From Cranoglanis bouderius (lineage: Eukaryota; Chordata; Actinopteri; Siluriformes; Cranoglanididae), in the NCBI GenBank assembly GCA_023630585.1, contig CM042542.1, positions 27,795,755 to 27,859,754 on the forward strand: a DNA stretch of 64,000 bases, read 5' to 3'. The position numbers were made by a program, and so were the translations under genes. The notes beneath the pieces are model-generated. The model made no database searches and was not told the DNA's origin. It saw only the letters and a program-made list of their open reading frames with translations. Shown one piece after another: positions 1-10,753 of the stretch (positions within the stretch are counted from its first letter, which is position 1; every line of letters begins with the position of its first letter).

Positions 1-264
1 ACGTTCAGGCACGATGTGCATCACCTGAGACTACTTCCAGATCTCCTGTGATAATCATTCCACATGACTGATGGCAAGTGTTCTGACAAAACTTCACACA
101 CATGGACAATACCTTTCAACACATTTTATTTGAACCAACTTGTATTTTATTTGTAAATTTTGTGTTTTTGTGTCTTGTATCAAATATTACATGCCTTGAA
201 GACAAAAAGAGGTGTGGATGTAAAATATAATGCCACGGTGACAATAAAATCTGATGAAAGGAAA

Positions 265-285
265 ATCTGTTCTCATCAGTTTAAT
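265..285 (+). repeat. U2 snRNA sliver after an A-rich run, downstream of U1
   Basis: About 20 bases identical to U2 nt 39-58 of the truncated U2 copies (tctgttctcatcagtttaat) directly follow an aaaa run. The match is then lost into tgataacttcaac. The same sliver is present at 24034-24054 (+) and, inverted, at 49648-49668 and 62634-62654. It begins at the same U2 nucleotide as the Keno-like insertion breakpoint. It is too short to be a gene and may be the remnant of an old insertion or recombination event. Confidence 0.75.
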
Positions 286-549
286 TGATAACTTCAACTG
301 TACCAAGGCTTTCAAACGATCTTCATAAAATTGTTCAATATTTTTACTGACTCTTATTACTTACCGTGTAGCAGTTTCTCCTGGCCTGACTATTGTCATT
401 TTAGTGTACATGCTAGGGAAAAAAGAAAAAAAAAAAAAAAAGCAGTTCTGCTGAACATCATGGATCTCATTACATATTCAGAAGCAAGCGTGAATAAACT
501 GTCAATGCGAGCATGCTTATTTGGCAGCATTGCTGGCTTGTGATTGATC

Positions 550-1087
550 GTCTACAGTCAATCTAGGATGTTATCGGTAGGCCACAGTGGAAGTCTACAC
601 TGACTGTAGACTCTCGGCCAATCGGAATTCGTAATTGTCTACAGTCACCATAGACTTTGCACAACTGTAGAATCTCAAAATTTGCGCTGTACAGAAGTAA
701 AAATGAATTGTAGCGTGATTAGTCCGGCGTCTACAGCGTCACACACGTCTGGTTTTTAATTGACAACTGGCGTCCCATTTCTCTGCTTAACGGTGATTTT
801 ATAATATTTTAGCTATTATGTTTGCTAAAAGACTAAAATCTGTATTGGGTTCTCTTAAGACTTTTAAAACAGTTAATTTACTTAATAGTTTTAATTTGTT
901 TTGTTAAAGCTTTCCCGTTTTGTATTGTTTATTTACTGTTACATACGTCTGTAAATGGCGCTTTGCATGTAATGTCACCTCTTTGTACGTGATGTTGATG
1001 TTCTCTGTATTTTGATCTTTGGTTCCGTGGCATTAATTTTAAAAATAAATAAATAAATAAAGAGATTGTATGACATCAACTGTAGAC
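550..1087. repeat. Cluster of GTCTACAGT / ACTGTAGAC motifs
   Basis: A nine-base motif and its reverse complement recur at 550-558, 592-612 (two arms forming a hairpin), 637-645, about 664-671, 729-737 and 1079-1087. The cluster is kept in the other unit copies, at about 24330-24870 (+) and inverted near 48895-49390 and 61840-62370. No coding capacity is apparent. The cluster could be a decayed terminal repeat, a set of binding sites, or chance amplified with the unit. Confidence 0.6.
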
Positions 1088-1425
1088 AGACACGTTATTT
1101 TAGCATTCCTAATTCTACATCGGAGTTTAGACTACTACAAACATCCTGGATGTTAAACTGTCTAAAGAAATTTACGCGAACATGCACATTTAATAGAGAG
1201 CCATCTCTGAGTTAATGAGGTATAACACTCAATCCGGAGTTACTGGTTAAACAGGCTAAAATAAGATTTTTTTTTGTCAGCGTCTACGAGTATGAATATT
1301 CTTAAATGCTGCCCATCATATTTGATGAGCTGCATATATGGACAATATTTATCATTAATAATGTATTTAATATATTATTAAAAGCAAGTAACTGTAAAAA
1401 CATCCTGTATCATATCGCACTTTAT

Positions 1426-1439
1426 CCACTAGGTGGCAG
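1426..1439 (+). promoter_or_regulatory. CTCF-core-like motif
   Basis: The 14 bases ccactaggtggcag fit the published vertebrate CTCF core (CC-A-S-Y-AG-R-K-GGC-R). The surrounding sequence is AT-rich and otherwise featureless. The motif is conserved in all four unit copies (25201-25214 on +, 48544-48557 and 61489-61502 on -). Occupancy cannot be inferred from sequence. Confidence 0.5.
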
Positions 1440-1984
1440 TCTTTTCCAAGAATTTCTTCAGCTTGGCCCCGAGCTCATTTTTACTCTTTTATTCAAAAAG
1501 TTTCTGTTAAATTAATTCAGTCGAACTCTTTAGCCAGTTTTAATAAGGGTTCCTTTAGAGACCGGAACAGGACAACAGTACAATGGAAGTTAGAATCCAT
1601 CATGGCGGCGCTCGTTGGTTTCTCTGGAAAAAGGTGGACAGGATTTGGTTGATAATTCTACGCTCACCTTTTGCACTAAAGGGTATTTAACTGATGCATA
1701 CAAACATGCATAAAGTAATAACTGTATTGGATCTGAGTATTAGACATCTATCAATTAATCCCTGAAAAAATGGAGAAAACAATCCTTTTTTTTTTGTTTT
1801 TTTGTTTTGTTTTGTTTATTAACACATTTACTTTAACTGTGGTCTTGAAAGTGTTGTACGGAAAATAGCCCGTGTTTGTGATTAAGTCTTAGCAAAACAA
1901 CTGCCACTGGCATGTACTGTGTGCCTGTAATAGCACAGCAAATGTTCAGTTTTTAGACAGTGACTCGTTACACATAGTAAAGTG

Positions 1985-3870
1985 TTTTGTTTTATTTTTC
2001 AGGGCTCGCCAGAGTATGTGAGGTAACTTCAGCCAGAAAAGTTTGACCAGTGTGTACATCAGCCAGTTGTGCCGAGCACCGGTATCTCGTTGGGCTGGTG
2101 CATAACGTTTAGCCATCTTGACTTGCTGAATCACGGCGGCATCAGCAAGATGGCCAGGCCGAACCACCTCCTCCTCTGGACTGGGTCCATCCTTTAAGAT
2201 GTCGCTTAGGGCGAACGGACCAGACTCACCTGGTTGAAGAGGCATTCCAAACCATAGCTGCCGGCAGCGGCTGTTGAGGCGCTCGATCAGACGTGCTGAG
2301 TACGTTCTGTGGCGTCGACCTTTTCCATCGTACACGGTGTCGGAACTGGGCTCTGAGTTCCACCATGCGATTCCGCTAATCAGGTAAACCCGATGGGGAC
2401 GCGCCGCTCAGTGAGGACCTTGGAATGACGAAAAATTATAATAAATTCATGAAATCCCCAAATTATGGAATTGCCACACATAGCACAGGTAATGATAATG
2501 CGCAAATGTCACGGAGCGCTATGAAGAGGTGGATTATGATCCCCTCCCTTTTATCTGACTTTGCTTTATCCTTTTCTCACTGATCGATTGATTAATATAA
2601 TGATAACTGGTCAATTAGATGGTCAATCATTTAATCATATGTTACTGTGAGAGTTTTGATGTATGATTATGTATTTACAGTTACAGAGGTAAAAGAATGG
2701 TCAAGGCCTACCAATGTATGAGATTGTCTATTTTAGTTATCCCTATTAATCACTTTACACTATATGTTTGTTGCCTTTATACTTTACCGTAACGAAAAGA
2801 GTGAAGTGTTAAGTAAACGTGTTCCCTTCGAGTTTGTCTTCTGGGGGTTCTAGCAGTTGGCGGAGGCCTTATAACAGGGCTACTTCACAAACATCACAAG
2901 TTCAGTGGCATTCATGTGTGCAAAACTGCAACATGCAGACCATTAAAATGTTTATGACAACTCACTATAATGAACAGGATGAAAAATAAAGCTCACTGGA
3001 GGGATGGTATAAGTGGGAGAGAGCAATAATGGGGTCTTTCAAGAAACTGTTTACATAACTTGTACCCGGAATCATATTAGGCAGAGTTTTGTGGAATCCC
3101 TACAGGCTGTTGCTTCCACTGAGACACGTCCACATCCACCCCACTGATATTTGTGGTACGAGCCACTCGGTACATGTTCATGTCTGGAGGATCCTGGGAG
3201 CACTCTAGGCGCCATTGTTGGCCTTCCCACACCTCATCTATTGCTTCTGTAAATAGACCATAATGAACAGTTAAACATTTATGCAGTAGACAACATGTGT
3301 GTGTCAACATAGTGCATGATAAACGGCACATATATAGTGTACATGTGCTTCATATGCTATGCTTCCAATATTGATGAACTACTAATAACTTTTTTTTTTT
3401 TTTTTTTTTAATATATATATGTTTGCGTTAGTTTATGTACCTGATGACTTGAAGAAGCTGACTCCACTTTCGTCTAGCCCGGCAGGACCTTTTGAGCTTG
3501 GCAGTGGCTATCTGGACAAGTCGGAACGTCTCCCGAGCCCCAAGTGCAACTCTGAGAACGTGCGTTTCAGTTGTACCTTTGACACATAGAGTCGCACCAT
3601 GTCTTTGTCAGTGAGCGTGTTAAAAGTTGCCGGGTCCTTTGCTCCGACAGCCTTGATGAGCAGCTCCAAGTGCGGTTGTAGGCCAGCCCTGCTCCTGCTA
3701 GGTCAGACTCGAACACAGCATGCTTGAAGTGGCTGTCTGCGCGAACGGCTGCATCGAATCGATGGATCCAATGGAATGTGTCCAGACGCACCACCATGCC
3801 ACCGTGCACCCAAGGCTGGAACGAGGTCTCAACAGCGGCCGTTGAGATAAGTGCTGCGCACGACAGCACT
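1985..3870 (-). pseudogene. Decayed transposase-like multi-exon gene, left copy
   Basis: Three blocks on the minus strand read as parts of one protein. The first (about 3870-3441) contains the stretch HGGMVVRLDTFHWIHRFDAA and ends with KGPAGLDESGVSFFKSS at a donor (cag|gtacat). A 194-bp intron (3440-3247) leads to an acceptor (ttacag) and an exon starting EAIDEVWEGQQW. A third block (about 2390-1985) reads VYLISGIAWWNSEP followed by GKGRRHRTYSARLIERLNSR. Frameshifts inside block one and a premature stop in the GSNSL region show it is broken. I recognise these motifs from large uncharacterised transposon-like proteins common in fish genomes. I believe they are often annotated with DUF6729, but I am not certain of the name. 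The gene opposes the snRNA transcription direction. Confidence 0.65.
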
Positions 3871-4154
3871 TACGGTCAGAATACAAGATCTTAGACACAG
3901 GCATGATTGGCCTGCTGGAATCTGTCCGTTACTCCACGACACATGGGCTCTAGACATTCAGTGGACTCTTCACAAGTAAGAACAAATGAGACAATCTGGG
4001 AATACTCATTGCCTATGCTGGTACTGTAAACCACTCAGCTGTGCCTTTACCCTCTCCAGACAGCTTCTTCAGATTGAGATATCGATGGTAGATTGTCATG
4101 TGAATGTATATCTATTCAAAACAGTTTCCAAAAGGTCAAATGTAACATCTGAAC

Positions 4155-4186
<32 letters not shown>

Positions 4187-4592
4187 CATTGCATTATGTA
4201 TACTTGTACGTACCTTCTTAGTGCAGAAGGCTTCGGCCTGACTGCAGATGGGGACTGTGGGGCAGATTTAATAAGCTTTATTAAATGAGTGTCATCCAGC
4301 CATGACGGATTTCTGGTGGACGTTCTTGACTCCCGCATAACGGATATTAAGGTGATGCATATCTAGACTTTCTGATGTACAGGTTTTATCATGAGAGAAC
4401 CAGTGTGCCGAAAAAGTTATTTGAACAGTATTCAATTATTATTCCATTCTTTGTGTTTCATACAACTTACTTGGGTCTTCTTATCATAAATGTGATTCCT
4501 AAACTTTCTCATCTGCACACTGGTGATATGTTTGACAGGTGCGTGTGGCCATCTGGAAACAGATCTATAAGACTTCTGAATACTGTCTGCCG

Positions 4593-4608
4593 TTTCACGG
4601 CTTAAGTC
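4593..4608 (+). repeat. RTE LINE target-site duplication, 5' copy
   Basis: The 16 bases tttcacggcttaagtc flank the LINE and recur perfectly at 7729-7744. This fixes the element ends at 4609 and 7728. The same site is used in both inverted copies (45393-45408, and 58338-58353 with 55212-55228), so the LINE was carried along when the unit was duplicated. Confidence 0.9.
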
Positions 4609-7600
4609 AATCTAGCCACAGGAGGTCACAAGCCAGTGTACTTTTTGTGCCGGTCCCAAGCCCGGATAAATAGAGAGGGTTGTGTCGGGAAGGGCATCCG
4701 ACGTAAAACGTTTGCCAGATTCAATATGCCAATCTCTAACATGACTTCCACACCGGATCGGTTGGGGCCCGGGTTAACGACGACCGCCATCAGTGCCGTT
4801 GACCCACAGGGCACTGGCGGAAATCGGGCTACTGTTGGTCGAAGAAGGAGAGGAGGAAGGTGTGTCCGTAGGCAGAGAGAGAAGAGGAAAGGCAGGAGTT
4901 TAGGACTGAAAGTAGGGACTTTGAATGTTGGTACGATGACGGGTAAAGGCAGAGAGCTGGTAGATATGATGCGGAGGAGGAAAGTCGACATTCTGTGTGT
5001 CCAGATGACCAGGTGGAAAGGGAGCAAGGCTAGAAGCATTGGAGCAGGGTTTAAACCGTTTTATCATGGTGTGGACAGGAAGAGAAATGGCGTAGGTGTG
5101 ATCCCGAAGGAGGAGTTTGTGAAGAATGTTCTGGAGGTAAAGAGAGTGTCAGATAAGTTGATGAGTCCGAAGCTGGAAATTGAAGGTGTGATGTTGAATG
5201 TTGTTGGTGCTTACGCTCCACAAGTAGGTTGTGAGCAAGAGGAGAAAGACAGATTCTGGAGCGAGCTTGAGGAAGTGATGCAGAGTGTTCCCAGAGGTGA
5301 GAGAGTGGTGATGGGGGCAGACTTTAATGGACATGTTGGTGAAGGGAATAGTGGGGATGAGGAAGTGATGGGCAGGTTTGGTCTTCAGGTAAGGAACCCA
5401 GAAGGACGGAGGTTGGTAGACTTTGCTAAAAGTTTGGAGATGGCGGTGGTGAACACCTACTTTCAGAAGAGGCAGGAACACAGGGTGACGTATAAGAGCG
5501 GTGGGCAGGAGCGCACAGGTGGACCATATCTTATGTAGACACTGTAATCTGATGGAGATTAGCGATTGCAAAGTAGTGGTAGGAGAGAGTGTAGCTAGAC
5601 AGCACAGGATGGTGGTGTGTAAGATGACTCTGGTGGTGAGGAAGATGAAGAAAGCAAAGGCAGAGCAGGCGACAAAGTGGTGGAAGTTGGAAAAGGAAGA
5701 GTGCTGTGCGGTCTTCCGGGAGGAGTTGAGACAGGCTTTAGGTGGTCAGGAGGTGCTTCCAGATGACTGGTCTACTACAGCCAAAGTGATCAGGGAGACA
5801 GGTAGGAAGGTGCTAGGTGTGTCATCTGGAAGGAGGAAAGGAGACTTGGTGGTGGAATGAGGAAGTTCAGGAGAGTATCCAGAGGAAGAGGTTAGCTAGG
5901 AAGAAGTGGGACAGTGAGAGGACGGAGGAAAGTAGACAGGAATATAGGGAGATGCAGCATGAGGTTAAGATAAAGGTGGCAAAGGCCAAACAGAAAGCTT
6001 ATGAGGACATGTGTGCAAGGTTAGACAGTAAGGAAGGTGAGCGGGATTTGTGTCCGTTGGCGAGGCAGAGGGACAGAGATGGTAAGGATGTGCAGCAGGT
6101 TAGAGTGATTAAAGATAGAGATGGAAATGTGTCGACAGGTGACAGGAGGGTGAGGGAAAGATGGAAGGAGTACTTTGAGGAACCGATGAATGAGGAAAAT
6201 GACAGAGAGCGAAGAGTGGGTAGAGGCAAATATTGTTGAGCAGGAAGTAGAAAGGATTAGCAAGGGTGAAGTTAGGAGAGCTTTGAAGCGCATGAAGAGA
6301 GGAAAGGCGGTTGGTCCTGATGACATACCAGTGGAGGTATGGAAGTGTCTAGGAGAGATGGCAGTAGAGTTTTTAACTAGGTTGTTCAACGAGGTCTTGG
6401 AGAGTGAGAGGATGCCTGAGGAAGGGAGGAGAAGTGTTTTGGTGCCGATTTTTAAGAACAAAAAAGAGTTGTGCAGAGTTGTGGAAACTACAGAGGTATT
6501 AAGCTGATGAGCCATACAGTGAAGCTGTGGGAAAGAGGAGTGGAAGCAAGGCTAAGGGGAGAAGTGAGCAGCAGTATGGTTTCATGCCAAGAAGGAGCAC
6601 TACAGATGCAATATTTGCTTTGAGAATGTTGATGGAGAAGTACAGAGAGGGTCAGAAAGAGCTGCGTTGTGTCTTTGTAGATTTAGAGAAAGCATATGAC
6701 CGGGTGCCAAGAGAGGAGCTGTGGTATTGTATGAGGAGGTCTGGAGTGGCAGAGAAGTATGTTAGAGTGGTGCAGGATATGTATGAGAGCAGTAGGACAG
6801 TGGTAAGGTGTGCGGTAGGTGTGACAGAGGAGTTCACGGTGAAGGTGGGACTGCATCAAGGATCGGCTCTGAGCCCCTTCTTGTTTGCGGTGGTGATGGA
6901 CAGGCTGACGGATGAGGTCAGACAGGAATCTCCATGGACTATGATGTTTGCGGATGACGACGCGATCTGTAGTGAGAGCAGGGAGCAGGTGGAGGAAACT
7001 CTAGAGAGGTGGAGGTTTGCTCTGGAGAGAAGAGGAATGAAGGTTAGTCGCAGCAAGACAGAATACAGGTGTGTGAATGAGAGGGATCCAAGTGGAACAG
7101 CGAGGTTACAGGGAGAAGAGATAAAGAAGGTGCAGGATTTTAAGTACTTAGGGTCAACAGTCCAGAGCAACGGGGAGTGTGGAAAAGAGGTGAAGAAGCG
7201 TGTGCAGGCAGGTTGGAAGGGGTGGAGAAAAGTGTCAGGTCTGTTGTGTGATAAAAGAGTACCGGCACGAATGAAAGGAAAGGTGTACAGGACAGTAGTG
7301 AGACCAGCGATGTTGTATGGTTTGGAGACAGTTGCACTGAGGCAAAGACAGGGGGAAGAGTTAGAGGTAGCAGAGCTGAAGATGTTGAGGTTCTCTTTGG
7401 GCGTGACGAGGATGGATAGGATCAGGAATGAGTACGTCAGAGGGACAGCCCATGTGAGATGTTTTGGAGACAAAGTTAGAGAGGCCAGGTTGAGATGGTT
7501 TGGACATGTTCAGAGGAGGGAGAGTGAACATATCGGTAAAAGGATGCCGAGGTCAGAGCTGCCGGGCAGGAGGCCGAGAGGAGGACCAAAGAGGAGGTTT

Positions 7601-7728
7601 ATGGATGTGGTGAAGGAGGACGTGAAGGTAGTCGGTCTGAGAGAAGAGGATGCAGGGGATAGGGCTAGATGGAGGCAGATGATTCGCTGTGGCGACCCCT
7701 GAAGGGAACAGCCGAAAGGAAAAGATGA
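4609..7728 (+). mobile_element. RTE-clade LINE, 3.1 kb, inside the snRNA unit
   Basis: This is an RTE-type non-LTR retrotransposon, recognised by an apurinic-endonuclease region followed by an RTE-like reverse transcriptase. It has the short 3' end tggcgacccctgaagggaac plus agccgaaagg that is typical of fish RTE elements, and no long poly-A. A perfect 16-bp target duplication encloses it. The length is close to that expected for a full RTE element. Its coding region is broken by several frameshifts, so it is a dead passenger. Minus-strand copies lie at 55229-58337 (complete) and 43443-45392 (cut by the gap). Confidence 0.9.
4636..7702 (+). pseudogene. RTE LINE endonuclease/reverse transcriptase, frameshifted
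   Basis: The polyprotein is split over several frames. Endonuclease motifs run from VGTLNVGT (about 4918) through DILCVQMTRWKGSK and YHGVDRKRNGVGV to VMGADFNGHVG. A frameshift near 5505 moves the reading to QVDHILCRHCNL, and further shifts occur near 5830, 6200 and 6500. Reverse transcriptase motifs follow in one open stretch (6527-7702): VFVDLEKAYDRVP, LHQGSALSPFLFAVVMD and MMFADDDAI. The C-terminal part contains RLRWFGHVQRR. In the endonuclease the usual QET triad reads QMT, so the catalytic glutamate is replaced. The inverted copies show the same change. The enzyme would nick DNA and prime reverse transcription; this copy cannot be made as one protein. Confidence 0.88.
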
Positions 7729-7744
7729 TTTCACGGCTTAAGTC
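7729..7744 (+). repeat. RTE LINE target-site duplication, 3' copy
   Basis: Perfect 16-base repeat of 4593-4608, marking the downstream end of the RTE insertion. Confidence 0.9.
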
Positions 7745-8157
7745 GTCTGGCCACTTATCTCCACTGAGCACATGCTGGTTTTTTTTGGGTTTTTTTTTCT
7801 CCTTTTGTAGAGTATATAGACATGTATGACATATTCTAAACCATAATCTCATTATGGGGACAGTTGTTGGCGTTAGATTTTAAATTTGCCCCTAGACTGT
7901 CAGAGAATGTTTTCCCCATTTGTTCATTTGTGAGCCTCCACATAAATGCTGGAATATAACCTCAAAATAAGTGTAGATACAACACAAGCAATGAATCTCT
8001 ATTGTTTAATATGTAGGGTGGACAGTTTGCGGGTTTCCTTTTACTCAGTCACTCGTTGACACCTGCTCGCAATGTGAAAGAGCAAGTGAGATCTCGAGTT
8101 AAGTGCTTTGTTTTTTTGTTTTTCTTTCTCTTTAACTTTCTCTTTTTTCCCCGGCAG

Positions 8158-8357
8158 ATTCTAATGCAATCATTATGATCCACATGTACAGAAGAGCATG
8201 GAAGTGGACAGAGTCTTATTACACCCCTAGGTGGCACTGTTGTGGAGCGGAACTTGATTCTGTAGCAGCAGGTGATTGCAATTTTCTCTTAATTTTACCG
8301 TCAGAGCAGTTTGGATTGCTGGCTCAAGACTGTCCTTTAGATACTCGTGACATTGTG
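8158..8357 (+). CDS. Exon-like segment of unknown identity
   Basis: A 200-nt open stretch is bounded by a good acceptor (pyrimidine run then ccccggcag) and a donor (gtaggt). Its translation contains MIHMYRRAWKWTESYY, HCCGAELDSVAAGDC and LLAQDCPLDTRDIV. The inverted copy (54614-54813, minus) has the same boundaries and encodes the same residues, although surrounding intron-like sequence differs in places. I do not recognise the protein. It lies about 860 bases upstream of U2 in the same direction. It could be an internal exon of a captured host gene or of a transposon. No partner exon was found in the unit. Confidence 0.35.
8224..8237 (+). promoter_or_regulatory. Second CTCF-core-like motif
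   Basis: The bases cccctaggtggcac fit the CTCF core with C at the third position, inside the exon-like segment. The orientation matches the motif at 1426. It is conserved in the inverted copy at 54734-54747. Function is not shown. Confidence 0.4.
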
Positions 8358-9213
8358 GTAGGTATGCATTTTGTTGTGTTTTTCTTTTTGTTTTGTTTGG
8401 GGAGACAAAAGTATCTTTTAATACATGACGGTGGAAAATACTGTACGTCCTGAATAAATGAAATGAAATGAAGGTAGGCGGCGCTGTATATGATCGAGCA
8501 GGCCTGTATAAAGTGCTGTTTGAAAATGGCGGATGATGAGTGACTGCATGTGTAAAGATGAACTTCTTTTCCTTTTTAGTAAATTTGGGGCGGAGGAGAG
8601 CGGCGTTGGTGTTTTATAAAGCTAAATATATTTTATTGGCACAATGTTTGTCCTTTGTACCACGAAAAAAAAAAAAAAAAACGTGAAGGGTTTCTTGGTA
8701 ATTACAATAAGTCGGTATTTCTAGTGAAATTGGCATTCAGTACCTGTTTGGTAATTCTGACCGTTTAGTTTACATGTATTAATACTACTGCCCATAATTT
8801 ATCATCTTTTCGCCAAGAAATCCTCGTGAAAAAGTTTTACATGGAGTTGCAGCTATTGTAGACGGTTGACCTTTTATCCTCCCTGAGCTGCTTTCTCCCG
8901 CAATACCACATTTGGCCACTGAGAGGGAATGTTGTATAACTCGTGTTAAGTTTAACATCTTCTTTTTAAATTCCACGCATTTGGTTTGTCTTGTGTTAAT
9001 CGTTACAATGGAAGGATGTTTATCCAGTTTAAGGTTTGTTTTGAAAACTACTTTCTAAACCAGTGTGAGTTTGTAGCGCAGAGGATTTTGTATTCTCGTC
9101 TCTGATTGGTCCGTTTTCTGCATTCATTATCATTTTCCTTTTGTTTTGGTGGTTGCCGTCCTCGGGTTTACTGTCCTGTGGAATGTTACCGTTTGTTGTT
9201 TGCAGTTGTCGGT

Positions 9214-9245
9214 ATCGCTTCTCGGCCTTTTGGCTAAGATCAAGT
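9214..9245 (+). ncRNA. U2 snRNA gene, 5' segment (nt 1-32), split by a LINE
   Basis: The sequence starts atcgcttctcggccttttgg and matches vertebrate U2 nt 1-32 without mismatch. U2 is the spliceosomal snRNA that base-pairs with the intron branch point. Here the gene stops at nt 32 and LINE sequence follows; U2 resumes at 14739 with nt 39. Nucleotides 33-38 (GUAGUA, the branch-point recognition sequence) are missing. A weak PSE-like stretch lies about 41-62 bases upstream (9152-9173) but is not a strong match. The inverted unit has the uninterrupted counterpart at 53582-53755. This copy cannot make functional U2. Confidence 0.95.
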
Positions 9246-9271
9246 TCTGAGCAAATCTTGATCTAAAACCA

Positions 9272-10753
9272 ATGAGCAGTGAAGGCGAAGTTCGGCCGGC
9301 CCGTGGGGTGCGGCTTCGACACTCAGTCAGAGTGGAGCTACGGAAGGACGCTGAGGGAGACGTCAAGAAGCGTTTCGGATGGGATTGGGTCGTTCTGAGG
9401 ATTCTGCGGGACTTCTGTAAGATCGCACCAGGGAAGATTTTCTGCCTGCAAGACTTTGCTGCGTCTGGGTTCCTGGACATCACCTTTGCTGCGTTCACGG
9501 ACTGCACGGCCTTCTACGAGCGGTGCTCTGGGACGCCGGAGGAGGAAGTGCTTCGTGGCCTGCGCTTCGTGCCGCTCTTCGCGAGGGAGGAGGTTCCTGT
9601 CACTGTGCACCTTTATAACCCTTACGTGGCGGATGAAGACATCAGGGTGTTCCTCGGCAGGTACTGCTCCTCGGTTTCGGTGGCGGAGAGGATCCGGGGC
9701 AGATTCGGGATCTGGACGGGCAAGAGGAGGTTCCAGGTCAAGCTGAGGGTGGACCCGGCGATGCCGGGAGGTCTGCTTCACCTTCCTGGCAGTTTCGCCA
9801 TCGGGCCTAACCGGGGCTTCCTCCACTACCCTGGACAGCCTCTCTTCTGCTGGAAGTGTGGAGCGCTGGGCCACACTAAGGAGGCCTGCACTGGGAGGAG
9901 GTGCCACCTGTGTCTGGCGGAGGGCCACGTAGCAGCGAACTGCGGGGCACCAAAGACCTGCAGCCTCTGTGGGAGCGAGGAGCACCTGTACCGCCGCTGC
10001 CCCTCGCGGATCGGCACCTATGCTAGCCTCTTCGACGAGGTAGCTGAGGCTGGGCGTCTGCCTCGTGGGGCGGAAGAGGCCGGTCCAAGTCGGCAACAGG
10101 CAGAACCAGCGAAGGAGGTGAGACCAGCAAAGGATGCAGCAGCGCAACCAACGAGCCAGGCAGCAGAGGTCCCGCAGGCAGAGAACGGCGCCAGCACCCA
10201 GACCCAGGGGCCAGGCCAGGCAGCGGAGGCCCTGTCACCGGGAGAGGGCTCTTCAGGCCTCGCAGGGATGCTGGAGGAGCTGCCACTGGAGGAAATCCCA
10301 GGGCAGAGTTGGGCGGAAGCGATGGAGGACTTAAGGGCAGCCCTGTCACCGGTCCAGCCGGACTGGGCGACCATGGAGTCCTCCAACAGCCTGGATTTGC
10401 TGGAATTGAGTGTGGTGGCTGAGACCAACAAAAGCCGCCAAACCAGGGCAGCAGAGGCGGCGGTGGAGGAGAGGGAGCCAAAAAGAACTCGGGTCGAGGA
10501 AAAGCAAGAGTTCAGCCTCTTCTCGCCGGAGGAGGTGCAGGCGGAATATGGAGGTGAGGAGGAACAAGCGGGGGGGGAGCAGCCGTTCCCGCTTGCATTA
10601 GAGTCGGACATTGGGGGGGAGCAATCTCGGGGGGAGGAAGCCAGGGAGGAGGTGGAGGAGGGATGGACACAGGTGATGTCAAAAAGGAGGGCCTCAGGTG
10701 GGGGTGGAGGTGGAGGTGGGAGGGGAGTGGGTAGGGGAAAATTGGAGGACTGA
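9272..10753 (+). CDS. Keno-like LINE ORF1 (gag-like, three CCHC knuckles)
   Basis: A 493-codon open frame starts at the first ATG of the element. Residues about 193-243 hold three consecutive CX2CX4HX4C zinc knuckles: CWKCGALGHTKEAC, CHLCLAEGHVAANC and CSLCGSEEHLYRRC. Upstream is a basic, structured N-terminal region (for example GRFGIWTGKRRFQVKLRV). The C-terminal half is rich in alanine, glutamate and glutamine, and a glycine run lies near the end (about residue 477). ORF1 proteins of this group bind element RNA as part of the ribonucleoprotein. The frame is intact. The decayed LINE at 27340-31250 encodes a related block (YPGQ followed by CWKCGDFGH), supporting the assignment. Confidence 0.9.
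   Translation: MSSEGEVRPARGVRLRHSVRVELRKDAEGDVKKRFGWDWVVLRILRDFCKIAPGKIFCLQDFAASGFLDITFAAFTDCTAFYERCSGTPEEEVLRGLRFVPLFAREEVPVTVHLYNPYVADEDIRVFLGRYCSSVSVAERIRGRFGIWTGKRRFQVKLRVDPAMPGGLLHLPGSFAIGPNRGFLHYPGQPLFCWKCGALGHTKEACTGRRCHLCLAEGHVAANCGAPKTCSLCGSEEHLYRRCPSRIGTYASLFDEVAEAGRLPRGAEEAGPSRQQAEPAKEVRPAKDAAAQPTSQAAEVPQAENGASTQTQGPGQAAEALSPGEGSSGLAGMLEELPLEEIPGQSWAEAMEDLRAALSPVQPDWATMESSNSLDLLELSVVAETNKSRQTRAAEAAVEEREPKRTRVEEKQEFSLFSPEEVQAEYGGEEEQAGGEQPFPLALESDIGGEQSRGEEAREEVEEGWTQVMSKRRASGGGGGGGGRGVGRGKLED

Noticed and set aside
2340..2520. Possible additional small RNA gene (5S, U4, U5 or U6) in the spacer
   Set aside because: No diagnostic sequence of these RNAs was found; the region is explained by the transposase-like pseudogene and adjacent intron-like sequence.
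8785..8976. 63-residue minus-strand open frame upstream of U2
   Set aside because: The two copies differ by several amino-acid changes, no family is recognisable and there are no splice or promoter signals tying it to a gene.
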